From Sesamum alatum (lineage: Eukaryota; Streptophyta; Magnoliopsida; Lamiales; Pedaliaceae): a stretch of 64,000 bases of DNA. A model generated the notes under the pieces. The model was not told where the DNA came from. It did no database searches and saw only the letters and a program-made list of their open reading frames with translations. A program made the position numbers and the translations under genes. The stretch spans positions 8,507,193 through 8,571,192 of the forward strand of contig JACGWO010000010.1 of NCBI GenBank assembly GCA_034509735.1. The letters are read 5' to 3'. Below, piece after piece: positions 46,087-59,304 of the stretch (positions are counted from its first letter, which is position 1; the number at the start of each line of letters is the position of its first letter).

Positions 46087-47870
46087 ACTTTAACATAAAG
46101 GAACTATCTATTGACAATAAGAGCCTAAATATCAACATTATGACATGCTAAACACCATATTTTGTTATCAGAGTTAGAAAAGACAGTTCTAAAAGCAAAC
46201 CAGCGAATCAAAAATGAAGTTTCCATCTGTACAAACGGTTCCAGTAAAACCAAGATCTGAGGTCTATGTTCAATGAGTATATCAAAGAGTATTTTTCTAT
46301 TTTTCAGCTTTACCAATACCCCTAACATTCCAGACGTGTGTTTTAAACATTAAAACTGTAAAGAATTGGAGGAGGAGGATCTTGTGTACCTCTTAGAACG
46401 AGATTTTCAGATAAGTGTTACCTTTACCCTTTTTACCTTTACTTGTAGCTTTGGGTGTTTTGTTGGAGACGGTGATGTCCTCTTGCAACTCGTTCCTTTT
46501 GTGTCAGTTTGATGCTGCAGAATCAGAGAGAATGTTGGCTTGTAGTTGCTCTTGTATTGTTGTCTATGATATTTCAACATTAGGATATTTTGGGCCCAAA
46601 TCTAGTTCGTTTTGAGGTACTTGGGGATCTTCTTGTTATTTGTGCGTTGTATCTTCACTATCTCCAAAACTAACAATTCTATTTTTTGGGTTGGAAGAGG
46701 GGTTTCAGAGTGAAGTTGATTTCATCTTCAGTCATATTCTCCAGACTTTGGAATCTATTGTAAATAAGTGTGGGTTCCTCTTCACCTTCACTAATCTCAT
46801 CAGTTTCTTGTGAATGTATCTCTATTTGTTTGCTCCTGTCTTTTAGGTAGGTTTTAGCACCAGCTGAGACTTGAGAGTGTCTCCACCAAGTTCGATTTTC
46901 CTTGTTCCAGTGACCAAGTAGGGAGGAAAGTGTTGTTGTTCTCTTTGTACTTTCTGCTATGATTTCCACCAGTGTTAACCTTCCTTTCCATGTGTAGCAT
47001 TCCTTTTTAGGAGTGATATTCCCTCCTCTGATATGCTCTTTAGGGCCAACATTCTCCAAAATCTTGTTAATAATCTTAATATCCTCAAACATATCAGTGG
47101 CAACTTGTTTTGATCTCTCTAGTTCCTCGTCCCAAGTTTTATCTAGGAGTTTGGAAATTAATGGATCATCATAATCGAAGTCATCCTCACATTCAACCTC
47201 CAAAGCATTATTAGGGGCCACAGTGATAGCATTAGTTACAACATTTGCAATAGTTTCATTACTCATTCCAGCATTGTAAACAACATTCTTCTGAGCATCT
47301 TTGGATGTATCTGAAAAACATCACCATTTTGCCTTTCCTTCTAGAATTATTGTCTTCCTCGTTCAACTCCATAGAATTTGCATTGTCAGGGTTAATATTA
47401 TAAGTTTTCTTAGGTCTGGGGTGATCACCCTTAGGTTTGGAGATGCAGGTATGATGATCATGTCCCAAGCAAGAGCAATAAAGTGGGCAATTCTCATGTA
47501 TTGGTTGTTAATAGTATGTTCATAATCTTCCAAGTAGATAGCTTGAATTCTAGCTGTTGTCAAGTCTAGTTCCACATACATTCTTGCAAGGCTGAAGGAG
47601 AGGAAGGATCCGTTGGCACTCAAAAGTTCACCGGCGGTAGGAGATTGAAGAGGGGAGATGTGGGGTGTTGTGTTTGTGCGAAGGCGTGTGAGGGAACTGG
47701 GTAGTGCAGAAAGGGAGGTTCGAAGAAGCGGGCGGGGGGGGGGGGGGGAGAGGTGAAAGCCGACAAGATTTGTTTGTGATGGTGGCTAGAATGGTTGGTC
47801 GGATTTTCAGGTAGGTGGACAAAACAGTTGACTAACGGCCATATTATAGAGAGAGAGTTTTTTGCTTTGC
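46087..47870 (-). pseudogene. LINE remnant: ORF1 and endonuclease N-terminus
   Basis: On the minus strand, 47623-47363 has ARMYVELDLTTARIQ and DYEHTINNQYM, then a shift into a zinc knuckle-like YCSCLGHDHHTC at about 47475-47440. 47266-46679 is an acidic and basic ORF1 tail (DDFDYDDPLISKL, WDEELERSKQ). 46330-46092 begins the ORF2 endonuclease (VKLKNRKILFDIL, HRPQILVLLEPF) and stops at the copia insertion. This order is typical of plant L1-type LINEs. The 5' boundary is approximate. Confidence 0.7.
47734..47748. repeat. G15 homopolymer
   Basis: A run of 15 G lies near the 5' end of the LINE remnant. Read on the minus strand it gives the Pro-rich start of an ORF. Confidence 0.85.
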
Positions 47871-48189
47871 TCCATTGATGAAATGGGATTTATTTCATTA
47901 AAGCTCGCGTTCTTTAAAATTGTCTCTTTCACAACAAATAGAATTAGTTTCTAGTATTTATACTTAAAAAAAAAAACAAAATTGACTTAATTTTCATATC
48001 ATCCAAGTTCATAGTACCCAGAGTAACTCAAATATGTATATGCCTTTTCTCGTCAAAGCCGTGGCCTAGAACATCAATTATAAATGAAACTTACTTCAAA
48101 GATCAAATATTTTTTGTTTACCAATTAAGATACAAATACTCAATTATAGCAAATTTGAAATGATCTCATTGTCAAAAGTATTGAAATAT

Positions 48190-50400
48190 TGTCGGTTGTG
48201 AGATTACTTCATCTGTGCTTGAGTTTTTGAATAATACTAATTTTGATCCTATGCTCAACTATACCTATATTGTGTTGATCCTGAAGTGTCATAACCTATT
48301 TGAAGTCAGTCATTTTCGCCCAATTAATTTGTGTAACATCTCTTATAAGATTGCCTCGAAGATGCTAGCGAATCGGCTTAAACCTTTCCTTACTTATATC
48401 ATCTCCGAGTCTTAGTCTGCCTTCATCCCTGGTAGGCTTCTTACGGACAATGTCTTGGTTGCTTGTGAACTTAACCACCATCTCACTCACAAGATTGGGG
48501 AACTATGAGTCATACGGCGCTTAAGCTCGATCTCAGCAAGGCCTATGACCGTGTTGAATGGATCTTCCTTGAGAGAGTTCTAGAAAAGCTAGGTTTCCAC
48601 CCTGATTTTATTTCTCATATTCGTATGTGCGTTACCTCTGTGTCTTATTCTATTATGCTTACCGATCAAAAGTTTGGCTACTTTCACCCGAAGAGAGGAC
48701 ATCAATAAGTGGACCCTCTTTCCCCATACTTTTTTTCATTTTGTGCAGAGGCTTTGAGCAATCTCATTCACATGGCCGAAGCATATGGTGAAATGCGGGG
48801 AGTGGTTGTTAGTCGACACAGCCCACGAGTGTCTCATTTACTATTTGCTTATGACAGTTTGATTTTCTGTCAAGCTACACACGGAGCCATGGCGAGTGTT
48901 CGACATATTGGCAAAGTTGGGGGCGGCCTTGGGCCTTGCGGTCAATTTCAACAAGTCATCAGTGGTCTTCAGCCGGAACACCCCCTTGGCGGACCGGGAG
49001 GAGCTTGGCCAAGCACTAGGAGTCCCGAGTAGCCGAGAAGCACGACAAATATTTTGGCTCCTTGCCATTGTGGGTCGATCTAAGAGGGAGGTATTTCAGG
49101 ACGTCAAGGACAGATTCTGGGCAAAATTTCAAAGCTGGAACTCACGGAGTATATCCCAAGCAAGGTGACTTGTCCTGCTGCAAACTGTGGTCCAGCCGTT
49201 CCCCACTTTCATCATAAGTTGCTTCTTTATCCCTGCCTCGGTCTGTTGCGAGTTGGAAAGAATGACGACATACTTTCTATAGCGCATTCATTTGGTTTCT
49301 TGGAGAAGCTTTGCACGAGCAAGGAGGAAGGGGGATTGGGGCTTCAGAAACTTAGCGTGTTTAGTCAGGCCATGCTTTCCAAGTAGCTATGTCGAATTGT
49401 CTCTAATCCAGACTGCTTGCAGAGCCAAATTCTGAAGCATAACTATTTGCCCACGTCTGATGTCTTTGACGTGAAAGGAGGCCCGGTTGTTCGTATACAT
49501 GGAGGAACATGTTGGAGATGCGCGACCTGCTGATTGCTGGCTCCCAGTGGTAGAATGGGGATGGGCATAGCGTGTACATCTGGATGGACCGTTGGATCCC
49601 CAGCCCCTGACTTTTCGTCGTACCTCTGTGCCAAACACGTTGGCGCCGAATACCACAGTTCACACGCTGTTCGCAGAAGATGGAAGCTGGGATGAGGAGC
49701 CAAGCCCCAGACGTCTTGCATTAGCATTATGAGAAGCACGGCATATTTACGATGCAGAGTGCGTTTTCCTTAGTGTGCAACAGGATGTTAGCCGCTAGTT
49801 CGTCTTCGTCGCGCCCGGCCAACTGGAATTTCATCTAGAAGGCGCGTGTACCTTTGAAAATCTGTCTGTTAGCCTGGAGGGTATGCAGAAATGCATTGCC
49901 CACGACACTGAATCTGGCAAAGCACGGGATGGTGATTCAGGGCATATGCCAGTGGTGTGGGACTGAACAGGAAGATATATACCATCCCTGTTGAGTTGTT
50001 CCTTTATCGATTTGTTTCGGCCCTATCCAACCTACGATGGAGCCAAATATCCCGGAGTTGTGTTTGTCCAGAAGAGTGGTTTCGTTTCCTCCATCGTACC
50101 CTCGATAGTGTTGAGTTTGGGAAAGCCCTCATTACTTGTTGGTTCCTATGGTCGGCGAGAAATCAGATGATTTTCGAGCACATGGAGCAAATTGTGTGTT
50201 TTGAATGGAGCTTGGGGGGGGGGGGGGGGGGGCGAGTGCAGACGGCCACATTCCATGACTTTGCTCATAGGGCCATTGATGACCTCCCGACGCATCAAGT
50301 TACTACTTGCTAGTGTTTACTCTTTCAATTTTGTTCTTGCGAATTTCTTTCTGAGTCCAGCTTTAGCTTCTCCTACACTGTGTGCCTAGTGTGTATGGGA
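48190..50400 (+). pseudogene. Second LINE remnant: RT and zf-RVT region
   Basis: The plus strand reads, with stops and shifts, through FRPINLCNISYKIASKMLANRLK, SAFIPGRLLTDNVL, LKLDLSKAYDRVEW, RGHQ*VDPLSPYFFSFCAEAL, LLFAYDSLIFC, SKEEGGLGLQKL and a C-terminal zf-RVT-like stretch. These are L1-type RT motifs. The polymerase box F/YADD has become FAYD, and stops follow Ser48414 and Gln48706. No ORF1 or endonuclease is visible, so the copy is 5'-truncated. A G19 run lies at 50214-50232. Confidence 0.85.
50214..50232. repeat. G19 homopolymer
   Basis: This is the longest of six G/C homopolymers in the window. It lies near the 3' end of the LINE remnant. Confidence 0.85.
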
Positions 50401-50435
50401 CTTTGGTTGCTGTCAAATAATTTTTTTAATGTTAT

Positions 50436-51425
50436 TTGCATTCCATAATTCAATATTTATTTAAATAATCAAGTTAAAACAAAAAATTAATTTTTAATTA
50501 ATTTTACTAAATTCAACAATCAATCATTGCAAAATAATTGTTAAAATATTAGGAATGAGCTTTTACACGGTAAGTGAATGTGTCAAAACAAAATAGGTAC
50601 CATTCCAAAATTATTTCCATAGTATCGGAAGAACCGTTCTAATAAGTGTAGTAAACCTAGTGCAAAATGGTGGTGCAAATACCTTTCCAATATATTTTCT
50701 AAAACATAGACCGGGTCGTTCCAATATGTCTCCCAAATTAAGAATCGATTCAAGTTCCAAATACCATTCCATAATTCAATATTTATTTAAATAATCAAAT
50801 TAAAATAAAAAATTAATTTTTAATTAATTTTACCAAATTCAATAATCAATCATTATTACAAAACAATTGTTAAAATATTAGGAATGAGCTTTTACACGGT
50901 AAGTGAATGTGTCAAAACAAAATAGGTACCTTTCCAAAATTATTTCCACAGTATCGGAAGAACCGTTCGAATAATTGTAGTAAACCTAGTGCAAAATGGT
51001 GGTGCAAATACCATTCCAATATATTTTCTAAAACATAGACCGGGTCGTTCCAATATGTATCCCAAATTAAGAATCAATTCAAGTTCTAAATACCATTTCA
51101 TAATTCAATATTTATTTAAATAATCAAATTAAAACAAAAAATTAATTTTTAATTAATTTTACTAAATTCAATAATCAATCATTATTACAAAACAATTGTT
51201 AAAATATTAGGAATGAGCTTTTACACGGTAAGTGAATGTGCCAAAACAAAATAGGTACCGTTCCAAAATTATTTTCATCATATCAGAAGAACCATTCCAA
51301 AAAGTGTAGTAAACCTAGTGCAAAATGGTAGTGCAAATACCGTTCCAATATATTTTCTAAAACATAGACCAGGTCGTTCCAATATGTATCTCAAATAAAG
51401 AATCAATTCAAGTTCCAAATACCGT
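50436..51425. repeat. Three tandem copies of a 327-bp repeat
   Basis: 'ttccataattcaatatttatttaaata' recurs at 50441, 50767 and 51096 and its partner end recurs before 51425. Periods are 326, 329 and 329 bp. Each unit includes 'gagcttttacacggtaagtg' and 'cggaagaaccgttc'. The units are very similar, so amplification was recent relative to the LINE decay. Confidence 0.9.
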
Positions 51426-52051
51426 TTATATATGTGTAACAAGCATAAACTCAATCGTTTCAAAATGTGTCTTAAACATTTTTTAAAATAGTGGTGCAAA
51501 TACCGTTCCAATTCATATTCTATAACATCGACCCGGCAGTTTCAGCATGTATTCCAGACAAAGGCCAAGCCATTCCAAAATATATTCCAAATGAAGGATT
51601 AAATAGTGCTCCAAAGACCGTTCTTGCATATATAACTGGCAGAATCACAACCGTGCCAAAATGTATTTCTAAATAAGTCCGAACATGCGTTTTTCTTACA
51701 TTTCAATTTATGTAGATAGTGTTACAATAATATTCCAAAATATGTACAAAAAATTCCAAAAACACCGTTCCAAATAGAAAAAATGTGTTCCAAAAAAAGA
51801 ATTACATTTTAGGTAGTAAAACGTATTTAGGAACGGTATCTGAACAAGTGGTACAAAAGTCGATGCAACTTTGGAACAGTCTGACATAACCGTTCTAAAT
51901 AAGTTGAAACACCGTCTATTACGATGGAAGGGCTCCCATTCCAGGACTGTTTCAAGATTCGGTTCAACATTGTTCAACTCTTAATTTCTCGTCCCCCCAA
52001 AAAAAAAAATCGTTTCTAAAACTGCTTCAAATCCCGCATTTTTTTGTAGTG
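50436..52051. mobile_element. CACTA element fragment, 3' end
   Basis: It ends CGCATTTTTTTGTAGTG at 52051, which is the reverse complement of the 5' terminus at 56043 with one mismatch over about 20 bp. The last 0.7 kb carry many 'accgttcc / ggaacggt' motifs like the subterminal repeats of the element at 56043. The left part consists of three tandem repeats. No matching 5' terminus is found to the left, so it is truncated, perhaps at the LINE. Confidence 0.7.
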
Positions 52052-55000
52052 TTTGACGAATCATTTCAATAGCTTCTACTCATGGCTAAAAAGCTAAAAT
52101 TTGAAGAAATTCAACACAAACGTTTTTGGTCAAATGAAGAAATAGAGAAGGAGTGTTGGAGTTGTAAAATTTGAGAGGGAAAAATGTTGTTAAATGATAC
52201 AAAAATAATTTTTTATTTCTCCCAACCATTGTGAGCGCCAAAATACAATGGATTTTCCCCAAATTTCAGCACCACGTGACATGACGTTTTCATTAAGTTA
52301 CTTCTAATAGTGAGTTGACGGCAGGGTAAAAAATATTCAAGAATTATTCTATTTGGGACCAAAAGTGTAACTTTTGAATGAAGGGGCCGAGGCCAAAAGT
52401 GGTTTAGTGATGTTTTGGAGGATCAAAGATGTAATTTTCTAATTTAAAATCTTATAGAGTAGTAAATACAATTGACATAGTTATAGGCTCTAGTAAGACA
52501 TATAGAATATTTTATACTTTAAAAGGGTTTATTTAATTTAAATCACTTTTTATTAAAAATAACAAAAAATTAGTACATCATGAATCAGTTAAAAAGAATA
52601 AGTAATAAAAGATATTGATAAAAAGTAACAAAAGGAAAAATTATAAGCATAATATATTATAAAAAATACGTGATGCATAAATAAATTAGTAAAAAGATAT
52701 TAAAAAATAATATTTAAGAGTAAAAATACAAAAATAGCATATTAACATATGTTAGTGGTAGACTGATTTCTTTACATTTTTTATTTTGACTTATAATAAA
52801 AGAAATAACCCCACGATATATGAATTCTTTAAAGTATTTCAGGATATTTAATAAATTTAATTATCAAGATCGAATTCAACATATTAGGTTTTTTATTTTA
52901 CATGGAACTAAGGGATAAAATATAAGTTAATAAAGTACTTTCTTTAATATGAAAGTATAAATTACTTTTGTTTATCATACAAGTAAACTAACAATAAAAA
53001 TGACTGATACAAAGGGTTTATTTATTTTGAATTCTTTTATTCTAAAATATAACTAATAATTGGTATGTCAGTTAATTTAAAAATATTTTGAAACAAAAAG
53101 ATATTCATAATATATATATATGTGTGTGAGTATTATTTATATTACAAAATTAAAAAAACTTAAATGGTGAATAAATATTAAAACAATAACAATTAAAAGT
53201 AAGTCTTTGACGGAAAAAATTGTACACTAACACATTAGTTATGGACTAAATTCCAATTGAATAATTATATTTTCATATTAAGTAAATGAACAAATTTCGA
53301 GAACCAATTTAGTAACATTAAAATAAACAGAAAATGAGTTAATTATGCTGAAACTATAATAAACTATGATAAATAAATAAACCAAAGAGAAACAACTTTT
53401 TTTCAGGAATAAATTTATAAAATAACTTAAACTTTTAAAAAGTATGATAAGTACTAAGAATAAAAATTTATAGATGAAAATAAAAGAACTAATTTTATTA
53501 TCAAATTGAGATTGCTTATGAAAATTCAACTATTGAGAGAATATTTTATTATTTGAATTTTTTAGTATTACCTAATCCTAAATACACATTATTACTTTTA
53601 CATCTTCTTTTTTTTCATATTAATAGCATATAAAAGTATTATAACAACAAATATGACATAAAAAAATTAAGTTGTAACACAATATATTATTGAATAATAT
53701 TTAGATTATCCCAATTAAATGCATATGAATAAGAGTGGTACGCAACAATATTTTAAAATTTAGAAGTTAATAGAATATGTAAATAATACTTTGGAAATAT
53801 CTGACGGTTGGCACCGAAATATAATTAGCATATACTATAAGACCTTGCAATACAAATACTGATATTATGGTTCAATCAGACTAAATATACACAAAGACAA
53901 TATAAAAAAAAACAAAATTAAAAATAACAAATAAGCATAAAAAAACCTACAAATAATAAATGATCAATTTATTAAAGCTGGAATTTCTTATAAAAACAAT
54001 CCAAAGATCTTTGACAAATTAATTTTATTTCAATATTGGATTCTTTAAAATTATAATTTTTTTTTATGAATTTATTTTATTCAAAATAATAAAATATAAT
54101 CATTAGTGAATGTGAAATGCAAAATTCAACTTCGGCGGAATACAATCAATTAAAATAAGTACAATCAATATAATTGAATATAATAATGTTTCAATAACAA
54201 TAATATAAATAATATCGGAGCTTGATATTTTTTATAACTAACTAAAAATGATATATTTAACTCTAAAAATATATTTTACACGTGCATGGCACACATACTT
54301 CATAGTTATTCACAAAATAGGCGACAAGTTCGCAAAAAACTAACGTCAGCTTGAACTGTTGTCCTTAAAATGTCAGCTCCCTAACATACAGAGTATAAAA
54401 TGCAATTTAGTTATTGCGTACGTGGCTAGGGGGCTAATTGGATACTTAGTCAGCAAACGTCCCAATCTTAAAAAAAGGCCAAATAGCATACCCCCCCCCC
54501 CCCCGTTAAATGTAGCTAACAGCGTTAAACTTTATATAAAGTCACCGTTACGTCCTTTACATATTATATATTATTCTTTATTTTAACGACCGTTGGATCT
54601 TTATTGATTACATGAGAGTCGTTAGATCTAACCAATTAATCTTGACCATTAGATCTTAAATTTATAAAACAAATCAACGGCTTATATTTGATTAATTTTC
54701 AATACATATTATAAAAAATAAATTTATTATTTTGAATAAACAAAAAAATTATTTCCCCAACTCCCCCTCCCCTGATGCCCAACCCCTCCTCCCCATCGCC
54801 GCCCTCCCCATCCCCAGCTATCTTTCCCTCGCCCCGCACCACCAATGCTACCTGCCGCCCTCAAAGAAGGGGGGATGACGACGACGACACAGTCACCAAA
54901 ATTTGCACTGGGCTACTGCGGTCGATAGATTGGGGTCCACGTCAGAACAGTATAGTAGGTGCGATCGTGGTCGCCGTTGTTGCCTATTTTTTTTTATTTT

Positions 55001-56042
55001 TAAGTTTTTTAGTTTTTAAATTAAAAAATGTCTAAAAATTAAAATTAATTAAATTAAAAATAATTCATTTAAATATTTTCAAAATTTTAAATAATTAAAG
55101 GGAAGTATGAAATTTTGATCTTCAATCCTTATAACATTAATTTACATTTAAATATAATTTATTTAATATTTTTAATTATATAATAATTTAAATTAGTGTA
55201 TAATTTTTGTAATTGTTTAATACTCATGTTTGTTAAGATATTTTATTCAAATAAATTTAGTATATTGAACTTTGTCTTTTTATTTTAATTTATTTTTTAA
55301 TTTAAATTATAAAACTTTAAAAATTTTATATAATTTTTTCCTATTTTAAAGTAAATATATTTAAAAAATATTTAATTTTTTAGAAACATAAAAATGCAAA
55401 AAACAAAACACTCAAAACAAGCTAAAAATAAGTGAAAAAACCCAAAGAACTATTATATAGCGATAATAAGGGCATTTTAGTCATAAAGGCCCGAAAAAAT
55501 CGTGCAAGAATGCCAAAACACTCTCCAACCGCATCCCTTGCGCATGTCCTACACCTTCCATTAGTTTCTAATGGAAGGGATTTTATGCTGAGTTTTACAA
55601 AATACGGGAATTTTTTGCTTATTTTAAACACATGGAGTTTTCAACTTTTTCGAGAAAACACGGGGCTAATTGAAGTTTAGCCTAAAAAATTTCTAATTTC
55701 CTCTATGTCGGCAATTTCTCGCGAATTGTAGAACTCCAATGATCGAGGTTCTCTTATTACTAAATATTATTAAATAATGTTTTATCATTTACCATCCCTA
55801 CAATCAATTTATCATAATATCAAACCAAAGTACCAAAAAAAAATAATATAGTAATTACCAAAGTCAATTTGATATTCGTTATGACATTTTGACGTTGAGT
55901 TTTCAATTCAGTTCGAATCGATTTGATTTTATCAAATGAAAGACCATAATAAGCAACAATTCAATAGTTGCCAAAAATTAGAGGTATCTCATGCCTTTTT
56001 TTGAAACAAAATTAAAATACATTTATTTTTTATGAAACCCAT
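52052..56042. other. AT-rich stretch between two CACTA ends, no gene recognised
   Basis: About 4 kb, mostly above 75% A+T by eye, with no family-like frame. A C14 run lies at 54491-54504. A C-rich patch (54760-54960) encodes Pro-rich low-complexity peptides and resembles in composition the cores at 880-1270 and 61790-62030. Short ORFs such as 53278-53529 (minus) are compositional. Confidence 0.5.
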
Positions 56043-56690
56043 CACTACAAAAAAATGTGGGAATTGGAATGGATATAGTCGACCGTTCCAAAGACTGTTC
56101 CAAATAGGAACGGTAAGTGGAACTGTTGTGGAACGGGAAACCGTTGATGACGTCACTTTCGCGTTAATGGTAGTGTAAACGTATAGGAACGGCATGACCG
56201 TTCCTATCTGTGCATATGTGTGCCAATATGTAAACCCATTACCGTTCTTAAAAGAGACCGGATATATTTTTGTATTCCATTTGGAACACATGTGTAAAAA
56301 TTGGAATGACTACTCGACCGGGAACACGTACCGTTCCTATATGTGTTCCAAAGCCTGGCTCTATTTGGACCGGTTGCGTGACCATTCCAATATGTAGTGC
56401 TAAATGAAACCCCTTTACGCCATGAGCGAAAATGTAATGCAATGACCATTCCAAATTGTGGGTATATAGGAAATGCAGTTTTGTTACAATTACCGTTCCC
56501 AATTGTGGTCCAATTAGGAACGGTAACATGGTGTGTGACTAATACCATTCCAAATATGCCATAACGGCTATATTACAATGGTAAGATTACTGTTTCTACG
56601 TTCGTGCCTGAGACCATTCCTAAAGTTAGATCAACGACTATGTTTCAATGGCTAGTTGTGTGTTCCAAATAATATTTCAATGCCCGTTCC
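56043..56690. repeat. CACTA subterminal repeat zone
   Basis: More than ten copies of a GGAACGGT-like octamer occur in direct and inverted orientation. In En/Spm-type elements such motifs bind the TNPA-type protein; here this role is inferred from position and repetition. Confidence 0.7.
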
Positions 56691-56959
56691 AATATTTTTC
56701 TATATATATGTCCCCCTTCTTTCTCATTGTTCTTATAATTACTGTCCAACTCATTTTGTTGTAACTCCCCTTGTTGATTCTTTATACGGAAAATCGAACA
56801 TATCAATTATTTGCGCGAATTTTGCATTGATATTGATAGGTGTTTCGCTCTGGTAAGAAGTTGAAATTATGTAATGGTTAGTTATATATATATATATATA
56901 TATAATATTCTCGTCATTTAATTACTGTTGTGAATTACGTAGGAATCATGTTAAGATAG

Positions 56960-57746
56960 TTGAGGAAATGGATGTATGATCGAGACGTCCTGGGTGTGAT
57001 GCCGGAGTTTGAGGACGATGTTACAATATTTTTAGAATGGGCCCAGTCTCAGCGTGCATATATGGACGGGGAGAAAATTAAGTGTCCCTGCCGGAAGTGC
57101 AAAAACGAACGGTTCAAAACACCAGACGAGGTAAATTTTGATTTGTGTATGAAAGGATTTATGCCAGAGTATTATAATTGGACTTCGCATGGTGAGAAGA
57201 GGGTGCAGGAATACTTTGAAGCATTGACATCGCCCCATGTGCAGCAGCAACAAACGCCACCCGTTCAGGAGGCAGGTAGTTCACATTTGGGTGATGCGGC
57301 TCAGATGGATTGGGCGCAGAGGATGTATTCGATGCTGCCGGTCCGTCTTTCTTGTCTTCATACAACCAGGAGGGACCAGCTGATGATGGTACTCGGTATT
57401 GTCTATCTGATGTGGGTCCTAGTTCATATTACGATTCGGGGCCCTATGATTATGTGTATGGCTTGTCAGACCATTTTTTTATGTAGTGAATGCTGCGGAC
57501 CAACCGTTTTGGAACGGCTGCACCACCTCTCAGTTGGCATCAATTGCTTCTTCGGTGAATATCAAGGCCGAAGGGGGTTTTTCCGAGCATACATATGCTC
57601 GGTTATGCCAGTGGGCTGATACTGTAATGCCCCATGATCACACTTTCCCCGTCAATTATTACAATACGAAGAAATGGATAGGAGAATTAGGTTTACCAGT
57701 TCAGAAGAGTGATGCTTGCAAAAACGGGAATGTGCATGAAGTCTGA
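56960..57746 (+). pseudogene. CACTA transposase (TNP2), N-terminal part
   Basis: 56960-57330 codes for WMYDRD, FEDDVTIFLEWAQSQ, KIKCPCRKCKN and MPEYYNWTSHGE, the transposase-associated zinc-binding domain found at the start of TNP2 proteins. The expected start is spoiled: the ATG at 56948 meets TAG three codons later. After a shift, 57486-57746 gives ADQPFWNGCTTSQLASIAS and WIGELGLPVQKSDACKNG. The next part of TNP2 (about 130 residues in relatives) is deleted. Confidence 0.8.
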
Positions 57747-58917
57747 GTATATGTTCCTAACGATGGTGATCCCTAACCCATTGAATCCGAAACGTCTTAT
57801 TGATGTCTACTTGGAGCCGTTGATCGAGGAGTTGCAGAATTTATGGCAAGTGGGTGTACGTACGCACGATACTGCGACAAAGCAGGCATTCACGATGCAT
57901 GCCGCATTGATGTGGACAGTGAACGACCTTCCTGCTTATGGGATGGTGTCTGGATGGAGTACCGCTGGTGTTATGGGGTATCCAGTTTGTATGGAGGACA
58001 CACGGGCATTCTATTTTATAGCATGGTCGGAAGGCATGCTATTTTGACTGCCACAGGCAGTTCCTACCATCGGATCATCCTTATCGCAGCAACAAGAAAG
58101 CCTTCACTAAAAATCGAATGGAGAGGAAGGTTGCACGTCCGAGGCTGACTGGAGAGCAGATCCGGACCCGTGTCGATGCGTTTAGTGTGGCGGGCGAACA
58201 ACCATTGAGTGAACCAGAAGGCTATGGTGTTGATCATAAGTGGACGAAGAAAAGCATCTTCTGGGAGCTTGAATACTTGGGGGGGGGGGGCATCTGATAT
58301 GACACAATCTTGATGTCATGCATATTAAGAAGAATATTTTCAATAACATATTCAATACTGTGATGGACATCAAGGGGAAAACGAAGGACAATCCGAATGC
58401 ACGGAAGGATCTCAAGATCATATGTAATCAGCCAGAGCTTGAGGTGGACGAAAGGAGACCGAACGTGATGCCCAAAGTGGTATATACACTGACGAAGGAT
58501 CAAAAGAAGAAGATATATGAGTGGATTCGTTGTCTTAAGTTTTCTGATGGGTATGCCTCTAACTTGGCCCGTTGCGTCGACATGAAGGAGTTAAGGATGC
58601 ACGGCATGAAGAGCCATGATTGTCATGTATTTATGCAGAAGTTGATTCTGGTTGCCTTCCGTGAAATGCTTCCAGAGCACGTGTGGGGGGCCTTGACTGA
58701 AGTGAGCCTTTTATTCCAGATCCTATGCTCAACAACACTAGATGTGGTCAAGGTAAAAGAATTGGAAGATAGTGTAGCCGTCATCCTGTGTAACCTCGAG
58801 AAAATATTTCCTCCTTCTTTTTTCGACTCAATGGAGCATCTAATTGTTCACTTTCCATATGAGACACGTGTTGGGGGGCCCGTGCAATACAGGTGGATGT
58901 ACCCATTTGAGAGGTAA
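57709..58917 (+). pseudogene. CACTA transposase (TNP2), core and DUF4218 start
   Basis: 57709-58047 has EYMFLTMVIPNPLNPKRLIDV, AALMWTVNDLPAYGM and TAGVMGYPVC, the tnp2 core. A shift leads to KKAFTKNRMERKVARPRLTG-like sequence at about 58090-58150, a G12 run (58279-58290) breaks the frame, and 58318-58917 (HIKKNIFNNIFNTVMDIKGK, MKSHDCHVFMQKL, MEHLIVHFPYE, VQYRWMYPFER) leads into DUF4218. A GT-type border follows at about 58916. Confidence 0.85.
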
Positions 58918-58980
58918 TTAACTACTGTTATATATATTATTTTTGAGTAGCAATTAGTTTGTATTTTAATAAATAGTCGT

Positions 58981-59304
58981 ATGAATAGATTCCTACGCGA
59001 TTTGAAGAAAAAGGTGAAACACAAAGCACATGTTGAGGCGTCAATTGTAGAGGCTTATATTGTCGAAGAAATCGGGCTTTTCTCCTCTCACTACTTCGAA
59101 TCGCACATTCTCTGCAAGCAAAGCAGACCCGGTCGGAACGATGATCTCACGAGCAACGACGATCGAATAGTACGGTCCATTTTCAATTACCCGGGCCGAG
59201 CAAGTGGAGCCTCAAAGAAGAGATGGCTGAGCGGTGAGGAACTTCATGTTATCGAGACATACGTCTTGTGTAATTGTGAAGTAGTTGCACCGTACTACGA
59301 GTAA
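58981..59304 (+). pseudogene. CACTA transposase, DUF4218 end
   Basis: MNRFLRDLKKKVKHKAHVEASIVEAYIVEE is the usual region after RWMYPFER; in relatives the two are contiguous or separated by a small intron. The end (ELHVIETYVLCNCEVVAPYYE) is followed by a GTAAGT donor. Confidence 0.8.

Noticed and set aside
50436..51425. Possible CRISPR-like direct repeats
   Set aside because: Units are 327 bp and contiguous, without short repeats and unique spacers, in a plant nuclear sequence.
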